DNA from: Cafeteria roenbergensis | Lineage: Eukaryota; Sar; Bigyra; Bicosoecida; Cafeteriaceae | Assembly: GCA_008330645.1 (NCBI GenBank) | Contig: VLTN01000053.1 | Span: 124,001 to 188,000 of the forward strand | Direction: 5' to 3' | DNA length: 64,000 bases | Part shown: piece after piece, positions 10,501 through 19,700 of the stretch | Layout of the letters: every line of letters begins with the position of its first letter | Numbering within the stretch: position 1 is the first letter of the stretch | Translations under genes and position numbers: made by a program | Notes under the pieces: generated by a model | Seen by the model: only the letters and a program-made list of their open reading frames with translations | What the model was told of the DNA's origin: nothing | Databases searched by the model: none

Positions 10501-10755
10501 TTCGATGACGATGTCGTGCGCCCCAGAGTGCCGCAACGCGCGGGTGTAGTCCGACCCCGGGAGCATCAGGAAGTTGCGGACGCGCTCCTGGTCGAACTTG
10601 AGCCGCCCACGCCTGGTGTCGACGAGCATCATGTCGTCTCTCCCGCTAAACCCGTCGCCTTCCGCGTCGCTGACGATCCGGAGCGTGTCCACCACGCGCA
10701 TCCCGACCGTCCGCCACGGGAAGAGCTCCATGAGCTTGTCATTCTGCTCGCTCAT
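7522..10755 (-). CDS. VASt/START-like CaaX protein A (family of three)
   Basis: Uninterrupted 1077-residue frame; the start is MSEQNDKLMELF at 10755, chosen over an in-frame ATG 20 codons upstream because the extension is Arg/Ala-rich and unlike B or C. Residues about 1-140 include VRNFLMLPGSDY, SGAHDIVIEEF and HTWVGPVN, the spacing expected of a VASt (StAR-related lipid-transfer) domain. After a disordered Ala/Gly/Pro insert this resumes near 250-375 (PLMLLYRVSMVTSEG, AQLHEMIVFVKE). Residues 650-680 hold the family motif DQAWGRFCSVDMMGWG. A charged coiled-coil follows, then AMLAAIVLG, and the protein ends in CVCM, a farnesyl-type CaaX box. No membrane helix is visible, so prenylation would be the membrane anchor. 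Function is unknown; lipid binding is inference. It is head-to-head with paralogue B. Confidence 0.8.
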   Translation of the reverse strand: MSEQNDKLMELFPWRTVGMRVVDTLRIVSDAEGDGFSGRDDMMLVDTRRGRLKFDQERVRNFLMLPGSDYTRALRHSGAHDIVIEEFAAPHANSARQPLAHTWVGPVNVVVSKVASPDVNADAARLGWEAYARRLRFSRLAETSADRRGGTTSSHRRDARADRGGTTGAPAPAGGAAAAASAAVPSGGTDSAAEPGPDAATPAGATAGAEAAPAGAGGDDDAHAAPEAPAELLEEGTVREGGLEDVVCNEYFIIPEVIEFKPLDGRQWVRQDEGSPWKAAGPPLMLLYRVSMVTSEGSLLPPPAQLHEMIVFVKEADSRRVSMVAQRCWVEEGPGLNTALRDTVEPVVREVQQAVLRRFLGELANIASGSGNADVEAKADMATEDDDLDDHARARRLADAEMAEPERKDSKGDLRSALAGAPGEEGEEGEEGGIGTDGVARGRGGRRGASGEALGAGVGRGSGEADGDAADEAAAAAGLGGLASLKGAGPADRMRAHFMEEELLRVAARNAHVRARARVNRLARADKAQRNLRVLGALARVAGRVNSVTRAAQEMARGPLPEVEGEDDVDSDEEQAGAVAGRSRGGAGPGRGGRGGRAARAGSGRSRDTDALLTFECHVGVPKLWRGDAKAAADEVPEVALPDPWIPGVMVPAVGDEDLSESMSDQAWGRFCSVDMMGWGSATEDEATQEALAVVRREQERRQAAEAAAEAAEALARQREAEAAAEAARQADEDKQSLLDKRRLPGESLAASLARQLGGTAAAAAAASAAPDSSDSTAGPSSHGAAGAGGDSADGARGTSADAEATSAAADEDGDDHASESKVGGAAHAEDSSAGAGAGAGGEAGAVAEQQPAGAASAAAPGGPQSKDAAAGGGGAAADEKVWAVNEDGDFDWEPTAASPAGEEAGAGEGSGASESKEGATAVAVAVGSGADDSGASLAGAGEGADEDEFGLRQPRVLGIPQDAPSESKGRLTGDAMLAAIVLGAERRQLAEEQARLKAERAARAQQLAKERAVQAEEAAKKKARAKELASIPPQDSVPPSALGAGVDEEDEAKLKFAASNDPSIRACSTDAACVCM

Positions 10756-11232
10756 CGCCCCCTTGCGGCCGGGGTCGGCCCCTGCTCGTGGCAGTGCCCG
10801 GGTTGCGGCTCTCAAGCGGCAGAGCTGCGCGCCGCGCGAACAAGCTCAACTGCCCGTGCGGCAATGCGCGTCCGTTCGCCCGGGCGCATCCGCTGCTCGC
10901 CAGCGGGCTCGCGAGGAGACCGTGTGCGCGCGAATGCGCATTCACGTGGGCTGCGCTGGCTTGGTGATTCGGCCGAGCGCGGCGGCGGCGGCGGCAGCGG
11001 TGCAGTTGCCGCTGGCTTGCCTGCGATCGACGACGGAACAACGAAGCCGCGCTGCGTCAAGCCCACCGAGCCCGCGGTTCGGCAGCTGAGTGCCGTTCCC
11101 TTAGCCTGGCCGAGGCATCCCCTGCGCAGCGCCCCCCGGCCCTGGCCTTGTCTGTGCTCCGCCTGCGAAGCCAGTCGAGCCAAGTGGCGTGCGCCCGCGA
11201 ACCCGCAGGGCTTGGCGTGCTCCTGGTGAGCC
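10756..11232. promoter_or_regulatory. Shared divergent promoter region of paralogues A and B
   Basis: 477 bp separate the divergent starts of A (10755, minus) and B (11233, plus). It contains a GGC-rich tract near 10980-11000. No TATA-like element or other gene is evident. The arrangement suggests the two paralogues could be co-regulated; this is inference from position only. Confidence 0.45.
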
Positions 11233-13118
11233 ATGGCCACGACGGAAGCTGCAAAGGGGTTTGGCTGGCGGCTCGTGGCGCTCCGCTCGATCTCGGTGAT
11301 CGAGTCCATAGATGCCTGGAGCCGCGGCGAGGACCGGGGAAGCAGGAGCGCGTGGCCAATCGAGGCTTTTGACATTGACGCCAGCCCATTTGACGTGTGG
11401 TGCGTCATCCGCGACGGGACTCAGTACTGGCCCATCGTCCGGAAGTGCGGGTACGGGCAAGCTGTGCCCGAGTCCGACGAGTCCGGGCGGCCTGTCGGCG
11501 GCGCTCGCGCGAGCGGGCCCGACGCTGCGGCCACTGTCGAAGGCCCTGCTCCGAGACAGTGGGAGCGCGGCTGGACTCGACACCAGGGTGCTGTTGCCCA
11601 GATTGAGCGCAGCGATGGGGGCAGCTTGAAGCTCGACGCGATGGCAAGAAAGTTGTACATGCGGTCGTCACTGGAAGGAAGTTGGAAGCCTGCTGCCATT
11701 CTCGGCGTGGGACTGAGGACGCCGTTCATGCGGCTCCGGGTTTCCGAATACGTTGTTCGCTCCCTGGACGGCCTGTCGAAGGAGGAGCAGGCGCTTGTGG
11801 ACAAGCAGCTGAGCATGGCGCCGCGAACAAAGCGCGCGCAAGCGATGCTCCGGGAGGTTGGGAAGCCTGAGGTCCTGGTTCTCTTGCGCGTGCAGCAGGT
11901 CACCGTGAGGCTTCGGCCCGCCGCTTTTTGCATCGGGGAAGGCGCGTGCCTCGCTTGGTCGCGCCGATGCGGTTTGGCGCATGTGAAGCCCGTGGGTCGC
12001 AATGTCTCTCGGTGGTTGCGCCGCTTTGGCTTGCGCAGAATGGACGCTTCGGAAACGTGCTGCAGCTGTTCGAGTCCTTCGCGTGTTTGCGGTCGACAAC
12101 GCCTGGCGAACCTGTGAGGACATTGCTTGTGTACTCGAACTGGGTGGAGGCCAGTCCGTCGAGCGCACCGGCCATTCTTGGGGCCGATGTCAGCTGTTTA
12201 GAGCTCGGTATTTCTGAAGCAATGCATGTAAATGCCAAGAAGCTTGTGGAGGCGATTCGTTGTGCGGCTAACGGCCTCTCTGGGAGAGTCGACACGTCCG
12301 ACTCATCGAGCACCATTTCTCCGGCGGACAGTCTGGACACTCCAGCCGTTGCCAAGGACATCCCTGTCGCACCCCCGCCTCGAGAGCAGATTGACGCGGC
12401 CATTGCCGCTGACGCTGTCCGGGCCGCTGAGCTGGCAGCTGCCGCCTCCGACGCAGCTTCGGCAAAGAGGCGAGAGTTTGAGCGGGCAGATGACATTCGA
12501 TTGGCGCTCGGCAGGATGCCGGCACTCCTCAAGGCGCGGCTTGCGCTCCTCGTCGGCCAGGATGGAGGGCTTGACGTACCAACGGACGAGGAGCTGGCGC
12601 TCCTAATGCCGCCTCCTGAGCCGAAGTCCGAAGCTGGATGGCTCGACTGGGGAGGCGATCTGTTTGCCTCCCCCGGCCTTGGCGGCACAGCCGGCGAAAC
12701 GGGCCCGATGCCCAGCTTGCTCACGGTTCCATCGGCAGACGTGGAAGACCTCGAGGTCGAATTCCAGACTGAGTCTTGGGCGCGGGCGTGCTCGGTTGAC
12801 ATGCTCGGCGATGCATATCCTGCAGTGGACGCAGAGGAGCTTGAACGCGCGACAGCGGCTGTCCAGGCCGCGGAGCGGGCACGAATCATGGACGAAGAGG
12901 AGTACGCGCGGCGCGCAACCTTGGCCCAGCAGCGGCAGCAGCCCCTCGACGGCAAGGAGCTGATGGCGGTCTTGCTGGGGCGGAAGGGGCCGACCGGAGA
13001 TGCGGACGGGATTTCTCCCGCTCCCAAGTCGGAGGCCACATCTGGCGAAGCGCGCCCGGCTCGCGAGCCCTCGAGCTCGCCTAGGGTGTGTGCCAGCGAA
13101 GTCTGCCCCGTAATGTAG
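11233..13118 (+). CDS. VASt/START-like CaaX protein B (family of three)
   Basis: Two exons, 11233-11904 and 12039-13118 (134-nt GTGAG...GCAG intron, phase 0), give 583 residues. The N-terminus has FGWRLVALR, parallel to FPWRTVGMR of A, then DIDASPFDVWCVIRDGTQYW, a segment like the first strand-helix of START/SRPBCC folds. The splice restores VLLRVQQVTNGRFGN and QLFESF, which align with YRVSMVTSEG and QLHEMI of A and FRISQTP and QLHEYL of C. The family motif is TESWARACSVDMLGD (about 467-481), followed by a short coiled-coil, KELMAVLLG, and the C-terminal CPVM CaaX box. It is the shortest member, with fewer low-complexity inserts. Codon third positions look less GC-rich than in neighbours. Function is unknown. 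Confidence 0.8.
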
Positions 13119-13593
13119 CTGCTCCGCTCCGCACGCACTCAGCTCGTGGCAGCGCATGCAGCAGCGTCGCCAAGGCGGCGAGCGTGGGGCGTCAGACTAC
13201 TTTGCGTAGGAACATAGCAGTAGCGGACAGACCGCTCCCACTCGAGGTCTCGCCACTCGTGAAACTGCACCGCGCTGCGCACGGATTCAATCGACGACGA
13301 TGAGCGGAAATGGCAGAGCGGCGGAGCCGAAGGCATGCTTATCGGGTCCACTCGAGCAGCGTGCCCTCTTCTTGTGGCCGCGGGCGAGGCAAGATGGTGC
13401 GCCACCGCTGCCGGGGTGCGCGCGACTGACGCTAGGCCTCGTCTGCGGTCGGGGCGCCAGCGCCTGTGGAGTCTGAGCGGGAATCGCTGCATTGTTGCCG
13501 CACATTCCCGCGGCTAGCGGCGCCAGCGCGCCGCACGCCCTGGCGCGCAGCCGCGTCGCCGCACCCACCCCGCGCGTTGCCGCGTGCATTGTC
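13119..13593. other. Intergenic spacer
   Basis: 475 bp between the stop of paralogue B and the start of the sterol reductase, same strand. The reductase frame stays open back to 13492, but that extension is Ala/Arg/Pro-rich and not family-like. Nothing else is recognised. Confidence 0.5.
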
Positions 13594-15063
13594 ATGGTGC
13601 TTCGTTCGCAGACTGAGCGCTCGTCTAGCTCCATGAGGCAGCGCCGGCCCGCGAGGACGGTGCCAGCCGCCGAGGACGATGACGTGTGGAAGCCGCGCAC
13701 TGTCGACCCCGAGTTCGGCGGGCCCGTGGGGACGTTCATCATCACCATTTTGATGAGCCTGACAATCCTGTCGGTCACGCACACGGGCTGGCTTGAGCTG
13801 CCGTGGCAAATCCCTGACCTGTTCACGGACCCCGCAGCGTACGTGGCCCGCGCGGCCACGTCCCTGGGATTCGCCATCCCGGCCGGGTGGTGGCTTCTGC
13901 ACCTCACCCTGCACGTGGTCCTCCCCGGGCGGGTCGTGCTCGGCGTGCCTCTGCCCACCGGCCAGCGCCTGCGCTACAAGCTGAACGGATTCGCCTGCGT
14001 CGCCCTCTCGGTGGTCCTTGCCCTGGCGTGGCACGTGGCTTGCGAGACGTCCAGCTTCGGTTTGCGCCCCTCCCAGTCCCTGCGCTGGCTCACCCTCTCG
14101 TCGAGCCTGGAGCAGCTCGCCTTTGGCACCGTCTGCATGTGCTTTGCCAAGTCCACCTGGCTCTACCTCGCGTCCTTCCAGGGCCGCAGGCTGCTCGCAG
14201 AGCCTGGAAACAGCGGCGTCATGGTTTACGACTGGTTCATGGGCCGCGAGCTGAACCCGCGCCTCTCGCTGTCAGGCGGATCGGAGCTGGACCTCAAGTT
14301 CTTCAACGAGCTCCGCCCCGGCATGAGCGCCTGGGTCGTCCTCGCCCTCGCCCCCGCTGTGGTGCACCTGCAGGACACCGGCGCCGGAGCGGCCGCCCTG
14401 GCATTCGTGGCGGGGCGCGACCCCGTGGCGCTCGTGGCCCCGCTCAAGGCAGAGCTGTTCGCTGTGGTGGGCCTTCAGGTCATGTACGTGCTGGACAGCG
14501 TGCTCTTCGAGGAGGCCATCCTGACGACCATGGACATCATCATGGACGGCTTCGGCTTCATGCTCTGCGCCGGCGACCTCGCCTGGGTCCCCTTCACCTT
14601 CAGCCTGCAGGGGAGGTACATCCTGCAGAAGGACGAGGGGCTCCCTCTCGAGCAGTGGCTCGTCGCGGCCGCGGTGGGCTTGCTCGGCTTCGCCGTGTTC
14701 CGCCTGTCCAACCTCCAGAAGAACACGTTCAAGGCGGACATGGACGGCCCTGCCGTCCGCGACCTCCCGACCATCCCAGCCCGCTCCCTGCCCCCGCGCG
14801 AGGGCGGCGGCCGTCTTCTGGCCGGCGGGTGGTGGGGCATGGCCCGGCACATCAACTACCTCGGTGACTGGCTGCTCGGGCTCTCGTGGTGCCTCCTCAC
14901 CGGGTTCGAGCACCCCGTGCCGTACCTCTACGCCTTCTACTTCGCCTTCCTGCTCCTGCACCGCGAGCGCCGCGACGACCACAAGTGCGCGCAAAAGTAC
15001 GGGCCCTACTGGAAGGAGTACCGCGCACTGGTGCCGTGGCGAATCATCCCCTTCCTCTACTGA
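13594..15063 (+). CDS. ERG24: Delta14-sterol reductase (ERG24/TM7SF2/LBR family)
   Basis: 489 residues without introns. The enzyme reduces the C14-C15 double bond of sterol intermediates with NADPH in the ER membrane, after C14 demethylation. Visible family marks are YDWFMGRELNPR, DLKFFNELRPGM, DIIMDGFGFMLCAGDLAWVP and FTFSLQGRYIL. The C-terminal signature is GWWGMARHINYLGDW and LTGFEHPVPYLYAFYF. It continues with LHRERRDDHKCAQKYG and ends VPWRIIPFLY. The GDLAWVPFTFSLQ version points to the C14 rather than the C7 (DHCR7) or C24 (ERG4) reductase. About eight to nine hydrophobic segments are present. The ATG at 13594 is preferred; the charged N-terminus (residues 1-45) is cytosolic by analogy. 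Its neighbour is a putative lipid-binding protein, which may be coincidence. Confidence 0.9.
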   Translation: MVLRSQTERSSSSMRQRRPARTVPAAEDDDVWKPRTVDPEFGGPVGTFIITILMSLTILSVTHTGWLELPWQIPDLFTDPAAYVARAATSLGFAIPAGWWLLHLTLHVVLPGRVVLGVPLPTGQRLRYKLNGFACVALSVVLALAWHVACETSSFGLRPSQSLRWLTLSSSLEQLAFGTVCMCFAKSTWLYLASFQGRRLLAEPGNSGVMVYDWFMGRELNPRLSLSGGSELDLKFFNELRPGMSAWVVLALAPAVVHLQDTGAGAAALAFVAGRDPVALVAPLKAELFAVVGLQVMYVLDSVLFEEAILTTMDIIMDGFGFMLCAGDLAWVPFTFSLQGRYILQKDEGLPLEQWLVAAAVGLLGFAVFRLSNLQKNTFKADMDGPAVRDLPTIPARSLPPREGGGRLLAGGWWGMARHINYLGDWLLGLSWCLLTGFEHPVPYLYAFYFAFLLLHRERRDDHKCAQKYGPYWKEYRALVPWRIIPFLY

Positions 15064-15200
15064 GCAGCCGCGCGCGTGCGGCGCGGCTGCGCGCCGGCGT
15101 TGACGGGCCTGCCGCGCCCTCCTTGCGCTCCTGGAGCGCACGGCCGCAGCGTGCCTCGCGTGGCAACCGTCAAGTGAGCATTGGCGCGCGTGTCCGTGAT

Positions 15201-15225
15201 GCCCCCCCCTGGGGGGGGGGGGGGG
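15201..15225. repeat. C-run/G-run inverted homopolymer
   Basis: A run of eight C, one T and fifteen G lies in the 292-bp convergent spacer between the sterol reductase and Rab2. The two runs are complementary and could fold back or form a G-quadruplex on one strand. It sits where two transcripts converge, so it may affect 3' ends; this is inference. It is also a likely place for sequencing error in run length. Confidence 0.7.
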
Positions 15226-15355
15226 TGGGGCTGCCAAGGCGACATGGATGGCGCGACCGTTCGCCTCCAGCGTGCGCTAGCCAATCACACACATGCAAGA
15301 ATTGGTACCGGGTTGGGAGCGAAGGTGGTGGGGGACGGGGAGGAGACCGCCCACT

Positions 15356-16403
<1,048 letters not shown>

Positions 16404-16727
16404 CGCGCCCCGCGCTGGCTGTTGCTGCGAGCCGACGCAGCGGGATTGTGCCAACGAGGCAGCAGTGACGATGCTCCCCCCGATGTCAATATTTGACGGC
16501 CTGCCCAACTCTCGAAGCCAAGGCGCCGGGCGTCACAGGTGGCTGCGTGGCCACTTGGCCGCAGCGACGGCTGGCGGAGGCTGCCAGTGTGTGCAATCGG
16601 CGGCACGGCACGGCGGGCACGCTCCCGTGCGACCGAACGCAGGGTCGCGATGCGCGCTTCGGCACTCCGCTGACCGTGCGCTCCACACCACTCAAGTTGC
16701 GAGTCACGCATTGCCGCCGGGACTGCA
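16404..16727. other. Intergenic spacer upstream of Rab2
   Basis: 324 bp between the Rab2 start and the stop of the next minus-strand gene. It is somewhat less GC-rich around 16470-16500. It presumably holds the Rab2 promoter; no gene seen. Confidence 0.5.
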
Positions 16728-19700
16728 TCACGCGCGCTTGGAGGAGGCTTGTGCCTTGGCCAGGCGGGCCGCGAACCGCGCGTTGGCCAGCCCCACAGCG
16801 CGCTGCGCAAGGTTCCCCAGCGCCTCCGCCAGCTCGTCGATCTCGCTCTGTAGTCGCTCGAAGCGGTCCTCGGCGAGCTGGCGCGCCTTGGCGCCTTCGA
16901 TGTCCAGCACCTCGTCACGCGCCTGCCGCAGCGCCCTGGCGTCCGACATTGGAGGAGGGCGCTCCGACTCCGGCGCCGAGGGGTTGAGCTCTCTCCAGTT
17001 GTCCAGCAGCCATTTCACCTTCTTCGCGCGGAGAGTCACCTCGTCGCGCAGCCCCACATCGCTCGATATCTTGGCGCCCACCTTGGCACGCGCGTCGGCC
17101 TCGGCCCTGTCGGCCTCGTCGTCGGCAGCGTCGCGCAGGAAGGACTCCAGCTCTGCTCGCGCGGCCCCGGCCTCCTTGTCCATCTTCCACACCTCCCGCC
17201 GGAGGGCGACCACGTCCTCCGAGGGCGGGCGCCGCGGGTCGGAGGATGCCAGTGACCGTGTGGCCTCGAACACGGCGGCTGCCTGGCGGTGGCGGAGGTG
17301 CGCGAGCACCCAGCGGGCGCTCACCCCCCGGCCCAGCGAGCCCCACTCCGCGGCACTATCGATCACGGGCTCCACCTCTGACACCTCCCCCCCATCCCCG
17401 CCTGCCCCTGCCCCTGCCCCTGCCCCTGCCCCTGCCGCCGCGCCATCGGGCTCTGTATCCGGCCAGGCCGTGGCCGGGCCGCCCGGCACTGTCCTGCCCC
17501 CTTCGGGCTTCTGCCCGCCCCCGCCCTTGGCAGCCAGCGCCGCCTCTGCTGCCGCCCGCTTCCTGGCCACAGCCGCGCGCGAGGGCACCACCCCGCCGTC
17601 CTCCAGCAGCCTCATCGCCGCCCTCGGCCTCGCCCACCTCACCGTGGCACGGAGGTCCACCAGCATGCTGCGCATCGTCGGCCACTTCGCCTCCCGCGCG
17701 GAGGCGCCCCCCCGCTGCGCCGCAAGCTCCTCCACGTCCGCCTTGACGAACCCGCTGGTGAGCATGACTCGGGCGTTGAGCACCACGTCCCGCTCAGTCT
17801 TCTGCGCCCGGCCCAGCGCCGCGACAGCCTCCTTCTCCTCCTGCTGCCGGAACCAGAACCGGTCGTCGAAGCGGATGGCAAACCGCTGGGCGTCAGACAG
17901 CTCCTCGGCCCCGGAGGCAGCCGTGGCGCCGTCGTCTTCGTCATCATCTTCGTCATCATCGTCGTCATCAGCATCGTCGTCGTCGTCGTCATCGTCGTCG
18001 TCGTCGTCGGCCTTGCCCTCCTCAGCAGCCCTCGCCTTTGCACCGCCCCGACCACTGCCAGCCGCATCCGCCGGCCCCTCGTCGTTGTCGTCGTCGACGG
18101 CCGCTGCAGCTGCCGCCCGGGCCTCAGCGCGCTTGCCCGGCCCGGCAGCGCCCTCCTCTGCCTCCTCTCCGCTGCTCTCACCGTCATACGAGTCATCGGC
18201 GCTGGCCACATCGCCCACCTCGCTCTCGTCGTCCGACGTCGTCGACCCTTCGTCGTCGCCGTCGCTGGCGTCGAGGTCGGAGGCCCCGGTGCCGTCGCCC
18301 AGACCAGTGCCTCGCAGCCCCAGGTCGTTCCCGTTGGCGTCCTTGGGCGTTCGAAGGTACCGCCCAGGCCAGTCCTTGAGCGCCTGCAACGACCCTGCCT
18401 TCATCGCGGCCGCGACAGGCGTGCGCTCCACGGCGCTCGTCTCCGTCAGCACCCGCTGCGCGAGCGACTCCGGGACGATGTACGGAAGCGCGTTGCTCGC
18501 CCACGCAGCCAGCAGCCGGAGCCGCGGGTGCACGCGGGGGTACACTGCCACGGCCTCGTCTCCGAGCGCAGCCGCCTGAGCGAGCGCAGCGGCGTCCAGC
18601 GGCACGCGCGGCATGGACGGGTCCACCGGCCACTGACTGGCGCGTGACGGACCCTGCCGCGCCGCCGCCGCTGCGCGCCGCTCCCGCCGCTCCCGCCGCC
18701 GGGCCCGCTTCGCCTCCGCCTCTGCCTGGGCCGCCGACTGCCCAGCGGACGACTGCCCCGCCCCAAACGGGGCCCTTGCCACAGCCGGATGACCCCGCGC
18801 CGTCCGGACAGTGGGGCCGCGAGAGAGCACCCGCGCCGCCTGCGCGATGTCCCCAGCGTCGCCCGGCACGGCCCCGTCCAGCTCAAAGCTGCGGCCGCCG
18901 AGGCGAATCCGGATGGCGGCTCTTGCGGCACGGCGGGCGGCCCTGGCGCGGCGACGCATGGCCCGGCGCGCCGCCATGTCGCTACCCGCACCCACGAGGC
19001 CCTCCTCCCCCTGCTCTGCATCCGCAGGAGGCCAGCCCGCGCCCCACCCTGCCGCGGCGGATGGGAGCGGCGCCGCCGAGCGCGCGGCCGCTGCGGCGGC
19101 CAGGGCGCGCTCCTCCAGCGCCGCCCGCGCCGCCCTGGCTGCCCCGGGCGGGCGCATGCTGTACCACACCTGCATCGCGCGCACCTCGAGGGGGGACGGG
19201 TGCGCCAGCGTGGCGGGTCCCCTCGTCGGCGGGCGGGGCAGGAACGGCACCGTGCGGTCTCGCGGAAAGGCCTGCGGAGGCGGGTCCAGCGAAGCCTTCC
19301 CCGAGGCGAGCGCCGCGGCGACGTTGGAGGGGTCGACCACTGGGAGGTGCATGAGCGACTGCCCGTCGCGCGCAGACGCGCTCTCCGACGCCAGGTCCGG
19401 GGCCGGCGTGGCGGCGGCCACGGCGCTCCAGCCGAGAAGATCAGCCACCGACTCGCAGCAGAGCCGTGCGAAGGTGACGCGAGTGGCTCTGTCGTGCTCC
19501 ATCAGGGTCCAAAGCTCTGCTGCCCGGAGCATTTTTCGGCCGGGGCCTGTGCCAAAGTACCCCGTGCCTGCCAGATGCGGAGTTTGGGCCTTGCTTTTCT
19601 CCGCACGGCGGGCCCTGGCCGCCTCAGCCTTGAGCTTCCGCGCCGCGGCCGCCCCTGAGAGCACGCTGCCGAGGCTGCTGTTCCGGCGGAAGAGGGCAAG

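Noticed and set aside
13492-13593. N-terminal extension of the sterol reductase
   Set aside because: The 34 extra residues are Ala/Arg/Pro-rich with no family counterpart; the ATG at 13594 gives a normal N-terminus.
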